Source: Adlercreutzia hattorii (GTDB lineage: Bacteria > Actinomycetota > Coriobacteriia > Coriobacteriales > Eggerthellaceae). From it: DNA of 64,000 bases. The stretch's first letter is position 1; the number at the start of each line of letters is the position of its first letter. The translations under genes were made by a program, and so were the position numbers. Where the stretch lies: positions 496,001-560,000 of the forward strand of contig NZ_AP022829.1 of NCBI RefSeq assembly GCF_011405655.1. The letters run 5' to 3'. The notes beneath the pieces are model-generated. The model saw only the letters and a program-made list of their open reading frames with translations, was not told the DNA's origin and did not search any database. Below are positions 49,464 through 58,741 of the stretch, piece after piece.

Positions 49464-49744
49464 GTGGCCTCGCAAACCGAGATGGAAGCTGTGTACCGCC
49501 TCCACATTGGGGCGGTGTACCGGCTGTGCTACTCCTATTTGGGAAGCGCCGCCAAGGCCGAGGATGCCGCCCAGGCAGTGTTTCTCTCGCTGGTAGAGCA
49601 TCCCCGCACGTTCAACGACGCCGAGCATGAGAAGGCGTGGCTGATCGTCTGCGCCCAAAACCGCTGCCGCGATGTGATGAGAAGCGCTCGCTGGGGTGGC
49701 TGAGCCCCGACGAGTACCGCCGCAGCGAGGGCTGGGCGGTGTAG
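49464..49744 (+). pseudogene. Truncated ECF-type sigma factor gene
   Basis: GTG start with AAGGAG upstream. The product begins ASQTEMEAVYRLHIG and includes a sigma region 2-like segment (YSYLGSAAKAEDAAQAVF, then CRDVM). The frame stops at 49703 after about 79 residues; a neighbouring frame continues as SLGWLSPDEYRRSEGWAV to a stop at 49744, suggesting a frameshift. Region 4, the promoter -35 recognition part, is missing. Directly after, the sequence is an alcohol dehydrogenase gene on the opposite strand, also truncated. Confidence 0.75.
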
Positions 49745-49772
49745 GAAGGTACGAAAAAACGTCCGCACCCCC

Positions 49773-50262
49773 GGCCCTTCACCTTGGTGGCTTCGTTAGT
49801 GATGACGCCGCCGTTGTTCTGCTCGGCGCCGGTGCCGGAGAGCGTGACCACGCACCCCAGCGGGATGAAGGCGGTCGGCGTCTTGTCCTGCACGTGCTCG
49901 AAATCGTCGATGTCCTCGTCGAGCAGCACCTGAGCGGAGACGATCTTGCAGCAATCGAACACCGAGCCGCCGCCCACGGCGAGGATGAAGTCGACCCCTT
50001 CCTCACGGGCGATGCGGGCCCCTTCCTGCACCTTCTCGTAGGTGGGGTTAGGCATGATGCCCGGGAATTCCACGACGGTCTTCCCCGCATCTTGAAGCGC
50101 CGCCACGATTTCGTCATAGAGGCCCGTGCGCTTGATGGAGCCTCCGCCGTAAGCGAGCATGACCTTCTCGCCCATGGCGGGCAGCTCGGCGGCGAGCGCG
50201 GTGTGCAGAGCGCCTTCGCCGAAGTAGTTCTTGACGGGGTACTGGTAAGTGAACGAGTTCAT
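49773..50262 (-). pseudogene. Truncated iron-containing alcohol dehydrogenase
   Basis: The first 163 residues are a normal group III (iron-type) dehydrogenase: YQYPVKNYFGEGAL, LAYGGGSIKRTGLYDEIV, FILAVGGGSVFDCCK and GTGAEQNNGGVITNEATKVK. After that the frame runs to 49612 as non-homologous Arg/Ser-rich sequence, because the DNA is now the complement of the sigma gene. The metal-binding histidines of the C-terminal domain are absent, so the product should be inactive. The start at 50262 has AAAGGA upstream, and the divergent MerR gene was probably its regulator. Confidence 0.85.
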
Positions 50263-50317
50263 GGGAATCCTTTCTTGTCAGGATGTCTTTCAGCTGCTAA
50301 AGTGCGACTCTATCAAT

Positions 50318-50332
50318 CGGTAGTTACTACCG
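50318..50332. promoter_or_regulatory. MerR-type operator palindrome
   Basis: CGGTAGT-T-ACTACCG, a perfect inverted repeat, lies between the divergent merR-type gene (50374) and the dehydrogenase start (50262). MerR-family dimers bind such sites. Confidence 0.65.
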
Positions 50333-50373
50333 CAAAAGGGCAGTGGCAGCGAAAGCAAGGAGCATTCACAAAC

Positions 50374-50775
50374 ATGACGCAGCTTTACTCCATGAAGCAG
50401 GTGTGCGAGACGACGGGCCTCACCTACGAGACGCTGAAGTTCTACTGCAACCAGGGGCTCGTGCCCAATGTGAAGCGAGGCGCGAACAACCGCCGCGTTT
50501 TCGACGAGCGCGATGTCGAGTGGGTCAAAAGTCTGACGTGCCTTAAGCGCTGCGATATGAGCATCCAGGAAATGAAGGAGTACCTAGCGCTGTGCTTGCA
50601 GGGGGCCGCCAGCATTCCCGAGCGCAAAACGATGCTCGAGGCCAAGCGCGCGCGACTTGCGGAGCTACTCGTCGAGGTGCAAAAGAGCATCGACTATATC
50701 GATTGGAAACAGGGCTTCTACGACGATGTTCTGGCGGGAAGGACGGAGTACGCAAGCAACCTGCTGCCTCGATAG
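50374..50775 (+). CDS. MerR-family transcriptional regulator
   Basis: 133 residues. N-terminal winged helix with YSMKQVCETTGLTYETLKFY and VPNVKRGANNRRVFDERDV, then the dimer helix with MSIQEMKEYLAL and a coiled-coil end (ERKTMLEAKRARLAELLVEV). It resembles the MerR proteins paired with aldehyde-responsive alcohol dehydrogenases, consistent with the divergent truncated dehydrogenase. The start is ATG 50374 with AAGGAG about 12 bases upstream. Since its neighbour is broken, it may now only control itself or other loci. Confidence 0.88.
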   Translation: MTQLYSMKQVCETTGLTYETLKFYCNQGLVPNVKRGANNRRVFDERDVEWVKSLTCLKRCDMSIQEMKEYLALCLQGAASIPERKTMLEAKRARLAELLVEVQKSIDYIDWKQGFYDDVLAGRTEYASNLLPR

Positions 50776-50836
50776 GGCCGCACGCTCTCTTTCGCTCAAG
50801 GGGTTGCATGGCTCGGCGCGGGGCTATCCTGCCCCC

Positions 50837-51343
50837 TTACTCGTAGCCCATGGCGGCCAGCTGGTCCTCGTTAAGGCCGAAGTAGTGGCCCAGCTCATGG
50901 ATGATGGTCTTGCCGACCTCTTCCACGATTTCCTCGCGGCTGTTGAAGCAGCGCTCGTGTGGGCCTTTGAAGATGGTGATGACGTCGGGGATGTCGTCGT
51001 CGTAGCCGTTGGCCCGTTCCACGATGGACAGCCCGTCGAACAGCCCGAGAAGGTCGTCGAATTCGTCCTCGTCGTCCTCCGCCTCGTATTCGCCGCCTGC
51101 GTCTTCCGCTGCTGCGTCGTCTTTTGCATCGCGTTCCGCAGGCGTATACGATTCGGGGCCATCTTCGTCTTCGACAAACGCTGGTTCGATGTCCCATTCC
51201 TCGTCATAGCCCACATGGTAGGCGCTTGGCTCTTCTTCCCATACGATGGCCACGTTGTTCAGCGCTTCCATGAACTGCTCGGGCATCGCATCAAGGGCCT
51301 CGGCGATGGCGGTTTCGAATTCCTCATCGGTCATGCGGTACAT
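50837..51343 (-). CDS. Zincin-type metallopeptidase-family protein with acidic insertion
   Basis: 168 residues. The HELGHYFGLNEDQL segment near the C-terminus holds the HExxH zinc site of the metallopeptidase family known as zincin_1 (PF06262-like). The N-terminus TDEEFETAIAEALDAMPEQF and VITIFKGP also fit. Between them, about residues 45-110, is a strongly acidic insertion (runs such as EAEDDEDEFDDL). The start is ATG 51343 with AAGGAG seven bases upstream; a longer frame exists but lacks a site. The physiological role of the family is unclear. Confidence 0.85.
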   Translation of the reverse strand: MYRMTDEEFETAIAEALDAMPEQFMEALNNVAIVWEEEPSAYHVGYDEEWDIEPAFVEDEDGPESYTPAERDAKDDAAAEDAGGEYEAEDDEDEFDDLLGLFDGLSIVERANGYDDDIPDVITIFKGPHERCFNSREEIVEEVGKTIIHELGHYFGLNEDQLAAMGYE

Positions 51344-51403
51344 AGCTGCTCCTTCTGGATGCGAATGCTGAACACCCATTCTATCCCATCGAGGTTGCGG
51401 CGA

Positions 51404-51623
51404 ACCGTAGCCCGAGGCGTGTTTTTGTCACGACGCAGCAAGCATCGCGTCATTATCCTGCCCCAGGCTACGGTGTATCGTGTGGATAACATATCGATTT
51501 CTGGCATATCGCCTGGTCGTAGCCCCGGGGCGATTTGTTGTATCAGGATAACACCGTAGCCAGACAAGGAAAAATGCCTGGCTCTTCGAACCGGGGTGGC
51601 AAAAATTTGTTTCTGGCTACGGT
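51404..51623. repeat. Five copies of a GTAGCC motif in both orientations
   Basis: ACCGTAGCC at 51404-51412 and 51553-51561, TCGTAGCC at 51517-51524, and its complement GGCTACGGT at 51466-51474 and 51615-51623. Copies 1 and 2 pair (extended by a G-GGC block), and copies 4 and 5 pair over 26 bases with a GGCAAAAATTT-type extension. They lie in the 505-base gap between the divergent metallopeptidase and tatA genes. The rest of the gap (51624-51848) has no clear frame and ends with a GGCAAGG/CCTTGCC hairpin at 51811-51829. Confidence 0.75.
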
Positions 51624-51848
51624 CGCCGCTTTTCTTTCGCGCCTTTTGCGAGAGGTGGAGGCTGAACGGCGGACGTCGTTGAAGTATTTGTGCGAAACAC
51701 GGCGCGGTGAGGGGGTTTGTGTTACCATTGCCCGCGCATTCAAAGGCGCGCGGAGGGTCCGGGCGCACTGCTCGTCGGAAACGAGACGACGGCGGGCGAT
51801 TACCGATAAGGCAAGGCGACCCCTTGCCCGACCTTATGGAGGAAATGC

Positions 51849-52118
51849 ATGAAGATTCTGGGCATGGGAGTTCCCGAGCTCCTCATCATCCTGGTCGTTA
51901 TCCTGCTCATCTTCGGCCCGAAGAACCTGCCCAAACTCGGCAGCGCGCTCGGCAAGACGGTGAAGAACCTGCGCGAGGGCATGGGCGCCGGCGAGAAGGA
52001 CGTCGAGGAAGCCGCCGACGACGAGGAAGTCGTCGAAGTGGTGGAAGAGGTCGTGGAAGAGCCTGCAGCCGCCCCGAAGAAGACGGTGAAGAAGGTCGTC
52101 AAGAAGAAGGCCGAGTAG
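51849..52118 (+). CDS. tatA: Twin-arginine translocase subunit TatA/E
   Basis: 89 residues. Begins MKILGMGVPELLIILVVILL, with the short membrane helix then FGPKNLPKLGSALGKTVKNLREG, the hinge and amphipathic helix of TatA. The tail is acidic, then Lys-rich (PKKTVKKVVKKKAE). TatA oligomers form the Tat passage for folded proteins such as the molybdoenzyme and oxidoreductase in this window. GGAGG lies seven bases upstream. No tatC is nearby. Confidence 0.93.
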   Translation: MKILGMGVPELLIILVVILLIFGPKNLPKLGSALGKTVKNLREGMGAGEKDVEEAADDEEVVEVVEEVVEEPAAAPKKTVKKVVKKKAE

Positions 52119-52150
52119 CCCGCATTCTTCGGCAACAATTAGGTAAGAAC

Positions 52151-52186
52151 GGTGGTGCGCCCGCTGCATTGCGCGGGCGCACCACC
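52151..52186 (+). terminator. Perfect 14-base hairpin between tatA and greA
   Basis: GGTGGTGCGCCCGC (52151-52164), eight-base loop, and the exact complement at 52173-52186. No T tract follows, and greA starts 29 bases later, so it may be a transcript-end stabiliser rather than a terminator. Confidence 0.6.
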
Positions 52187-52215
52187 GATGTATAAGAGAG
52201 AAATTAGGAACTACC

Positions 52216-52686
52216 ATGGCTAACGACAACTACGTGCTGACTGAAGAAGGCAAGAAGAAGCTCGAGGAGGAGCTGCACTACCTCGAGAACGAGAAGCGTG
52301 CCGAGATCGGCGAGCGCATCAAGGTCGCCCGCGAGTTCGGCGACATCTCCGAGAACTCCGAGTACGACGATGCCAAGAACGAGCAGGGCATGATGGAGGC
52401 GCGCATCGCCGAGATCAGCCGCATCCTCTCCGAGGCCACCGTTGTGAACGCGCCGAAGCGCTCGAGCAAGGTGAACATCGGCTCCACGGTGACCGTGGAC
52501 ATGAACGGCCGTGAGCGCGTGTTCACCATCGTCGGCGGCGCCGAGTCCGATGCCCACGAGGGCAAGATCTCCAACGAGTCGCCGGTGGGTCAGGCGCTGC
52601 TCGGCTGCAAGAAGGGCGACGAGGTGACGACGACCGGCCCCACTGGTCGCGACATCAAGCTGACCGTTATCAAGATCGAGCACTAG
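52216..52686 (+). CDS. greA: Transcription elongation factor GreA
   Basis: 156 residues. GreA rescues backtracked RNA polymerase by activating its RNA cleavage. N-terminal coiled coil (LTEEGKKKLEEELHYLENEK) with the DISENSEYDDAKNEQ tip including the acidic residues that reach the active site; C-terminal FKBP-like domain ending with SPVGQALLGCKKGDEV. It is followed by lysS after nine bases, an association also seen in other Gram-positives. Confidence 0.97.
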   Translation: MANDNYVLTEEGKKKLEEELHYLENEKRAEIGERIKVAREFGDISENSEYDDAKNEQGMMEARIAEISRILSEATVVNAPKRSSKVNIGSTVTVDMNGRERVFTIVGGAESDAHEGKISNESPVGQALLGCKKGDEVTTTGPTGRDIKLTVIKIEH

Positions 52687-52695
52687 GAGACCGGA

Positions 52696-54672
52696 ATGGC
52701 CGAAGCGGTAGAAATCATCGAAGACGATCCCATCGAGGTGCGCCGCGCCAAGCGCGAGGCGCTGATTGCCGCGGGCATCGATCCCTATGGGCACTCGGTC
52801 AAGCGCAGTCATTCGGTAGGCGAGCTGAACGAGAAGTACGCGCACTTGGAAGACGGCGAGTCCACCGAGGATGAGGTGCTCATCGCCGGCCGTGTCATGG
52901 CCAAGCGCGTCCAGGGCAAGATCGCGTTTCTGGAGCTGCGCGAGTCCGGCTGCGACATTCAGCTGTTCTGCCGCATCAACGCGCTCGGCGAGGAGGCCTT
53001 CGCGGCCCTGTGCGATTTGGATGTGGGCGACTGGATTGCTGTGCATGGCGCCATGATGCGCACGAAGCGCGGTCAGCTGTCCGTAGCGGTGGACTCCTTC
53101 GAGCTGATGAGCAAGTCGCTGCGTCCTCTGCCCGAGAAGTTCCACGGCCTGACGGACAAGGAGACTCGTTATCGTCAACGCTACGTGGACTTGGTCATGA
53201 ACCCCGAGGTGCGCACCACCTTCGAGCGCCGCTTCAAGATCGTCTCGGCCATCCGCCGCTACATGGAGGATGCGGGCTACTACGAGGTGGAGACGCCGTT
53301 TCTGCACGCCATCATCGGCGGGGCGAACGCGAAGCCCTTCATCACGCACTTCAACGCGCTCGACCGCGACTACTACCTGCGCATCGCCACGGAGCTGCCG
53401 CTGAAGCGCTTGCTCGTGGGCGGTTTCGAGAAGGTGTTCGAGATTGGCCGTCAGTTCCGCAACGAGGGCATGGATCCGTACCACAATCCCGAGTTCACCA
53501 CCATGGAGGCCTATGAGGCCTTCGGCGATCTCGACTCCATGATGGACCTCACCGAGGGCTGCATCAAGGCCGCGGCCGAGGCGGCCTGCGGTACCCTGAA
53601 GATCGAGTACCAGGGAACGCCGGTGGATCTGTCCGGCGACTGGCGCCGCGCCTCCATGATGGAGCTGGCCAGCGAGCACGCCGGCGAGGAGGTGTCCTTC
53701 GACCGCAGCCGCGAGGAGCTGGTGGCCATCCTGGAGAAAAACGGCGGCCATGCCGAGGCGGCTTGGGGCAAGGGCAAGCTCATCTCCGAGATCTTCGAGG
53801 CCGTGGCGGAGGAGAAGCTCATCCAGCCCACCTTCGTCATCGACCACCCGCTGGAGATCTCGCCCCTGGCGAAGAAGCACCCGGAGAACCCCGAGCTCAC
53901 CCAGCGCTTCGAGTTGTTCATCCTGGGCCACGAGTACGGCAACGCCTTCACCGAGCTGAACGACCCGGTGGATCAGGCCGAGCGCTTCCGCGCCCAGGTG
54001 GCGGCCAAGGACATGGGCGACGACGAGGCCATGGGCTTCGACGCCGACTACATCCGCGCGTTGGAGTACGGCATGCCGCCAGCCGGTGGCGTGGGCATCG
54101 GTATCGACCGCTTGGTCATGCTGCTCACCGATGCGCCGTCCATTCGCGACGTGCTGCTGTTCCCCCACATGAAGGACGAGGTGCTCGGGGACGGGAGGCC
54201 GGTGTGCGCGACTGAGAAGGCGCCGGCCGAAGCTGCCGGCAGCGCCGACGCCGACGCTGCGGCCCCCGCGTCCGAGCCCATCGATTTCTCCAACGTCGTC
54301 ATCGAGCCCCTCTTCGAAGACGAGGTGGATTTCGACACGTTCAGCAAGTCGGACTTCCGCGCCGTGAAGGTGAAGGAGTGCGTCGCGGTGCCGAAGTCGA
54401 AGAAGCTTTTGCAGTTCACCCTGGACGATGGCACGGGCACCGACCGCACCATCCTGTCGGGCATCCATGCCTACTACGAGCCGGAGGAACTTGTGGGGCG
54501 TACGCTCATCGCCATCACCAACCTGCCGCCGCGCAAGATGATGGGCGTGGCCTCCGAGGGCATGCTCATGTCGGCCATCCACGAGGTGCCCGGCGACGAC
54601 GGCGAGCCCGAGGAGCGCCTGAACCTCCTCATGGTAGACGACCACATCCCCGCCGGTGCCAAGCTGTACTAG
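52696..54672 (+). CDS. lysS: Lysyl-tRNA synthetase with fused C-terminal tRNA-binding domain
   Basis: 658 residues. The class II LysRS core spans about 1-505: an N-terminal anticodon OB-fold (VLIAGRVMAKRVQGKIAFLE), motif 2 IGRQFRNEGMDPYHNPEFTT and motif 3 GGVGIGIDRLVMLLTDAPS. After an Ala-rich linker near 510-530 comes an extra domain (about 540-658): FSKSDFRAVKVKECVAVPKS, LVGRTLIAITNLPPRKMMGV and SEGMLMSAI, which match the EMAPII/Trbp111-like OB-fold found at the end of bacterial MetRS. It would help bind tRNA. ATG start with a TAGGAGACC ribosome site. Confidence 0.95.
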   Translation: MAEAVEIIEDDPIEVRRAKREALIAAGIDPYGHSVKRSHSVGELNEKYAHLEDGESTEDEVLIAGRVMAKRVQGKIAFLELRESGCDIQLFCRINALGEEAFAALCDLDVGDWIAVHGAMMRTKRGQLSVAVDSFELMSKSLRPLPEKFHGLTDKETRYRQRYVDLVMNPEVRTTFERRFKIVSAIRRYMEDAGYYEVETPFLHAIIGGANAKPFITHFNALDRDYYLRIATELPLKRLLVGGFEKVFEIGRQFRNEGMDPYHNPEFTTMEAYEAFGDLDSMMDLTEGCIKAAAEAACGTLKIEYQGTPVDLSGDWRRASMMELASEHAGEEVSFDRSREELVAILEKNGGHAEAAWGKGKLISEIFEAVAEEKLIQPTFVIDHPLEISPLAKKHPENPELTQRFELFILGHEYGNAFTELNDPVDQAERFRAQVAAKDMGDDEAMGFDADYIRALEYGMPPAGGVGIGIDRLVMLLTDAPSIRDVLLFPHMKDEVLGDGRPVCATEKAPAEAAGSADADAAAPASEPIDFSNVVIEPLFEDEVDFDTFSKSDFRAVKVKECVAVPKSKKLLQFTLDDGTGTDRTILSGIHAYYEPEELVGRTLIAITNLPPRKMMGVASEGMLMSAIHEVPGDDGEPEERLNLLMVDDHIPAGAKLY

Positions 54673-54693
54673 GCGCTTGCGCTGACGACTCCA

Positions 54694-54735
54694 GGACGGC
54701 CCCCTTCGCAACTGCGGCGAAGGGGGCCGTCCTTT
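54694..54735 (+). terminator. Strong terminator after lysS
   Basis: GGACGGCCCCCTTCGC (54694-54709) pairs perfectly with GCGAAGGGGGCCGTCC (54717-54732), then TTT. Confidence 0.85.
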
Positions 54736-54819
54736 GTATCCAGCTTCTTGACGGCTGGTGGATGGCGACGCGTTGTGGGGCGTCCTCTGCTTAGAATGGG
54801 AGGGGAGAGGAGGTGCCCC

Positions 54820-55881
54820 ATGAGCGCCACAGATGACGAACGGCAACGCGACGAAGACGACGAGCGCGCTGCCCGCGAGCGGCGGGAGCGCCGCGAGGAG
54901 CGCCGGCGGCGCAAGGAGCGCACGCGCCGCGAGAGCCTGCGTCGGCGCTTGGGCGACTCCTCCACGTTCAAACGGGAAACCTTCTACGCTTTGGAGAACC
55001 TGAATCGGGCGAACTGGCCGGCGAAGATCGTCGGAGGTGCGCTGTTCGCGCTCATCCTCCTGAATGCCGTGGTAGTGTTCGTCTCCGCTCAGCCGGGGCT
55101 CGATCCGGTGGCGGCCAATATCATCCAGGGCTTCTACCGATTCTCCACGGTGTGCTTTTTCGTGGAATATATCGCTCGTATCTGGATTGCCGATTTGGCC
55201 TACGGTAACTGCACTCTGGCTCGTGCTCGGCTGCGCTATATCTTCTCGCCGTGGGGTATCATTGACCTCTTGTCCTTCGGGCCGAATATGGCGGCATGGT
55301 TTTTGCCCGTCACGCCCGCGCTGCAGAACGTCATTAGCGTGGTGCGGTTGGTGCGCCTGATAAAGATCTCCCGCTATATGCGCGGGCTGCGCACGATCGG
55401 TCGCGTCATTTCGAAACACTACCATGAAATCGTGGCGTCGTTTCTGGTCATTGCCATGCTCGTGGTGGTGGCCAGTGTGGTGATGTACGAGATTGAGCAT
55501 CCGGCTCAGCCCGACAAGTTCAACAACCTTTTGTCCGGCATCTACTGGGCCGTGACCACTGTCACAAGCACCGGCTATGGCGACTTGGTGCCCATCACGC
55601 CGGCGGGGCGCATCGTGGGCTCGGTCATCATGTTCCTCTCGGTGGCGCTCGTGGCCATTCCCGGCGGCATCTTCTCGGCCGGCTTCGTGGCCGAGTTCCA
55701 AAACGCCAACCTCCGCAAGATCGAGCGCGACGTCCGCCGCGAGGACGCTCGTCAAGACAACCGCGACGAGGAGGAGCGCGCCGCCGACGAGGAGGTCGAA
55801 CGCGCAGTTGGCGAAGAGCCTGAAAAGGAAGCTCCCTCGCGGAATTCTTCTGCGGATCCCTCACAACGTGCCCACAAATAG
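54820..55881 (+). CDS. Voltage-gated-type potassium channel subunit
   Basis: 353 residues. A charged N-terminal tail (Arg/Glu-rich to residue 45) precedes six membrane segments. The S4-like helix has spaced Arg residues (VVRLVRLIKISRYMRGLR). The pore loop and filter read WAVTTVTSTGYGDLVPITP, the TxGYGD potassium filter. The cytoplasmic C-terminus is acidic and Arg-rich, probably coiled. The start is ATG 54820 with GAGAGGAGGT upstream; the frame could run back to 54748 but that crosses the promoter region. Confidence 0.92.
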   Translation: MSATDDERQRDEDDERAARERRERREERRRRKERTRRESLRRRLGDSSTFKRETFYALENLNRANWPAKIVGGALFALILLNAVVVFVSAQPGLDPVAANIIQGFYRFSTVCFFVEYIARIWIADLAYGNCTLARARLRYIFSPWGIIDLLSFGPNMAAWFLPVTPALQNVISVVRLVRLIKISRYMRGLRTIGRVISKHYHEIVASFLVIAMLVVVASVVMYEIEHPAQPDKFNNLLSGIYWAVTTVTSTGYGDLVPITPAGRIVGSVIMFLSVALVAIPGGIFSAGFVAEFQNANLRKIERDVRREDARQDNRDEEERAADEEVERAVGEEPEKEAPSRNSSADPSQRAHK

Positions 55882-55901
55882 GGGGTTTCCAAGACCCAGG
55901 T

Positions 55902-55928
55902 TTAGCAATTCAAGATAGGGAGTGCTAA
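55902..55928. promoter_or_regulatory. CIRCE-like operator ahead of clpC
   Basis: TTAGCAATT-N9-GAGTGCTAA. The spacing is that of the CIRCE element (TTAGCACTC-N9-GAGTGCTAA) bound by the HrcA heat-shock repressor. The right half is perfect; the left half differs at three positions. It lies 94 bases before the clpC start. Confidence 0.75.
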
Positions 55929-56021
55929 ACTGCACGGGAACTATTTGCCGTGCCCGACGTGTCAGTTTTACCAGAGAGAAAGCATTCGCAGAAGGGCACC
56001 AACCCAAGGAACGAGGCAACC

Positions 56022-58607
56022 ATGTCATTCGAGAAATTCACGGACAAGGCGCGCAAAGTGCTTGTCCTGGCTCAGGATGAGGCGCGCTCGCTTCACCAGC
56101 CCTACGTGGGCACCGAGCACATCCTGCTCGGCCTCATCCAGGAGAAGGACGGTCTCGCCGCCCAGGCACTCAACCGCTTGAACGTCAGCTACGACGGAGT
56201 GGTGCAGGCCATCCGCCAGGTGGTCACTATTGATGAGGACACCGATGTCTCGGGGCACCTCTCCTTCACGCCGCGCGTCAAGCGCGTGCTGGAGAACTCG
56301 CTGCGCGAGGCCATGCAGATGGGGCAGTCCTACATCTCCACGGAGCACTTGCTGCTCGGCATCGTGCGCGAGGGCGAGGGCACGGCGCTCGAGGTGCTGG
56401 GCCGCCTGAACGTCTCCGGCGACGACGTGCGCGGGGCGCTGAACGATCTTGTGGGCCAATCGCCGGTCTACGCCGGGCGCGCGGGCTTCGATGGCCCGGC
56501 GAGCTCGTCGGATTCCATGCTCACCGAGTTCGGCACCGATCTCACCAAGAAGGCCCGCGAGGGCAAGCTGGATCCGGTCATCGGCCGCGCTTCGGAAATC
56601 GAGCGCGTCATGCAGATCCTCTCGCGGCGCCAGAAGAACAACCCGCTCATCTTGGGCGAGCCCGGCGTGGGCAAAACCGCCATCGCCGAGGGCCTGGCCC
56701 AGCTCATCGTGGCCAACCAGGTGCCCGACATCCTGCGCAACAAGCGCCTCATCACGCTGGACGTCTCCGCGCTCGTGGCCGGCTCGAAGTACCGCGGCGA
56801 GTTCGAGGAGCGCCTGAAGAAGGTCATCAAGGAGGTCATGGACGCCGGCGATGTGCTGCTGTTCATCGACGAGATCCACACCATCATCGGCGCCGGCTCC
56901 GCCGAGGGCTCCATCGACGCGGCGGCCATTCTGAAGCCCCCGCTGTCGCGCGGCGAGATCCAGATCATCGGCGCCACCACCCTGGAGGAGTTCCGCAAGC
57001 ACCTGGAGAAGGACTCTGCGCTGGAGCGCCGCTTCCAACCGCTTACCATCAACGAGCCCAACGAGGAGCAGGCCGTGCGCATCATGGAGGGCCTGCGCGA
57101 CAAGTACGAGGCGCACCATGGCGTGCACTTCACCGACGAGGCGCTGACCGCCGCGGTGCAGCTGGCCAACCGCTACATCCAGGATCGCTACCTGCCCGAC
57201 AAGGCCATCGACGTCATGGACGAGGCCGGCGCCCGCATGCGCATCCGCAACATGACGCTGCCCAAGGAGCTGCGCGATTTGGACGAGAAGCTGCGGAAGT
57301 GCCGCGCCGAGAAGGACCGCGCCATCGGCGACCAGAACTTCGAGCGCGCCGCCGAGCTGCGCGACGAGGAAGAGGCTCTGAAGAAGGAGCGCGAAGAGGC
57401 CGAGAAGCAATGGGAAGAGGACACCTCTAAGACGGTGCAGAACGTCACGGTTGAGGACATCGCCGACGTGGTGTCCATGTCCACCGGCGTGCCCGTCAGC
57501 AACCTCACCGAGGCCGAGACTGAGAAGCTGCTGCGCATGGAAGGCGTGCTGCACGAGCGCATCATCGGCCAGGACGAGGCCGTCACCGCGCTTTCCAAGG
57601 CTATCCGTCGTTCCCGTTCGGGCTTGAAGGATCCGAAGCGCCCCGCGGGTTCGTTCATCTTCCTGGGCCCCTCGGGTGTGGGCAAGACCGAGCTTTCCAA
57701 GGCGCTGGCCGAGTTCCTGTTCAACTCCGAGGATGCGCTTCTGTCTTTCGACATGTCCGAGTACATGGAGAAGCACACGGTGTCGCGCCTGGTGGGTTCG
57801 CCTCCGGGCTATGTGGGCTTCGACGAGGGCGGCCAGCTCACCAAGGCCGTGCGGCAGCGCCCGTACTCGGTGGTGCTCTTCGACGAGATTGAGAAGGCGC
57901 ATCCGGATGTGTTCAACATCCTGCTGCAAATTCTGGAGGAGGGGCGCCTCACGGACGCCCAGGGCCGCACCGTGGACTTCCGCAACACCGTCATCATCAT
58001 GACCTCGAACGTGGGCGCCCGCGACATCACCACCACGACCACGCTGGGCTTCTCGAACTCGGGGCAGAACGGGCTTTCCGACAAGGAAATCAAGAGCCGC
58101 GTCATGCACGAGCTGAAGAACGCCTTCCGTCCGGAATTCTTGAACCGCATCGACGAGATCATCGTGTTCAAGAGCCTGACCGAGGACGAGATCGTGCAGA
58201 TCGTCGACCTCATGGTGGCCGAGCTGCGCGAGCGCATGATCGCCCAGAACATGACCATCAACCTGGACGACGCCGCCAAACGCCTCGTGGCCAAAGAGGG
58301 CACTGACACCGCCTTCGGTGCCCGGCCCTTGCGTCGCGCCATCCAGCGCATGCTGGAGGATCCGCTGTCCGAGCAGATCCTTGAGGGCCGCTGGACAAGC
58401 GGTTCGGTGGTGGACGTCACCGTGTCCGAGGACGGCGAGGAGCTGGTGTTCTCCGAGGGAACCGGTTCCATCCCGGCGCCTCGCAAGCGCGACTCCATCG
58501 CCCGTGACGCCGAGCTGCTGCTGACGAACTACGACCTGGGCCACGCTGGCGTGGGAAGCGGCCGTGGCGCCGGCACCCCCGCTGGTTCTCTGGCGGGAGG
58601 GGAGTAG
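56022..58607 (+). CDS. clpC: ATP-dependent Clp protease ATPase subunit ClpC
   Basis: 861 residues. Unfoldase that feeds ClpP. Order: two N-terminal Clp_N repeats ([16 protein letters not shown], then [15 protein letters not shown]), first AAA module with GEPGVGKT near 212, a UVR-like middle segment ([20 protein letters not shown]), second AAA module with [12 protein letters not shown] near 549, and the C-terminal D2 small domain. The middle UVR domain distinguishes ClpC from ClpB and ClpA. The tail is Gly/Ala-rich. ATG 56022 is chosen for its conserved [11 protein letters not shown] start. A CIRCE-like site suggests heat-shock control by HrcA. Confidence 0.96.
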   Translation: MSFEKFTDKARKVLVLAQDEARSLHQPYVGTEHILLGLIQEKDGLAAQALNRLNVSYDGVVQAIRQVVTIDEDTDVSGHLSFTPRVKRVLENSLREAMQMGQSYISTEHLLLGIVREGEGTALEVLGRLNVSGDDVRGALNDLVGQSPVYAGRAGFDGPASSSDSMLTEFGTDLTKKAREGKLDPVIGRASEIERVMQILSRRQKNNPLILGEPGVGKTAIAEGLAQLIVANQVPDILRNKRLITLDVSALVAGSKYRGEFEERLKKVIKEVMDAGDVLLFIDEIHTIIGAGSAEGSIDAAAILKPPLSRGEIQIIGATTLEEFRKHLEKDSALERRFQPLTINEPNEEQAVRIMEGLRDKYEAHHGVHFTDEALTAAVQLANRYIQDRYLPDKAIDVMDEAGARMRIRNMTLPKELRDLDEKLRKCRAEKDRAIGDQNFERAAELRDEEEALKKEREEAEKQWEEDTSKTVQNVTVEDIADVVSMSTGVPVSNLTEAETEKLLRMEGVLHERIIGQDEAVTALSKAIRRSRSGLKDPKRPAGSFIFLGPSGVGKTELSKALAEFLFNSEDALLSFDMSEYMEKHTVSRLVGSPPGYVGFDEGGQLTKAVRQRPYSVVLFDEIEKAHPDVFNILLQILEEGRLTDAQGRTVDFRNTVIIMTSNVGARDITTTTTLGFSNSGQNGLSDKEIKSRVMHELKNAFRPEFLNRIDEIIVFKSLTEDEIVQIVDLMVAELRERMIAQNMTINLDDAAKRLVAKEGTDTAFGARPLRRAIQRMLEDPLSEQILEGRWTSGSVVDVTVSEDGEELVFSEGTGSIPAPRKRDSIARDAELLLTNYDLGHAGVGSGRGAGTPAGSLAGGE

Positions 58608-58741
58608 GGGCGGCCTTTCGGCGCTAGCGGGGCTGTCCTTCGGTTCCGCCCCGGCTGCGTTTCGGTGCCAACTGAGGCCGCGCCTCGGCTCCGACGCAGC
58701 TGCGCCCAGTCGTAATTCGAGCGTATTCTAACCGCGTCTAC

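Noticed and set aside
49696-50373. Long N-terminal extension of the MerR frame
   Set aside because: It runs antisense through the truncated dehydrogenase; the conserved MerR start with a nearby AAGGAG site is at 50374.
52204-55755. 1,183-codon open frame antisense to greA, lysS and the channel gene
   Set aside because: It crosses three well supported genes and intergenic terminators and has no recognisable domain.
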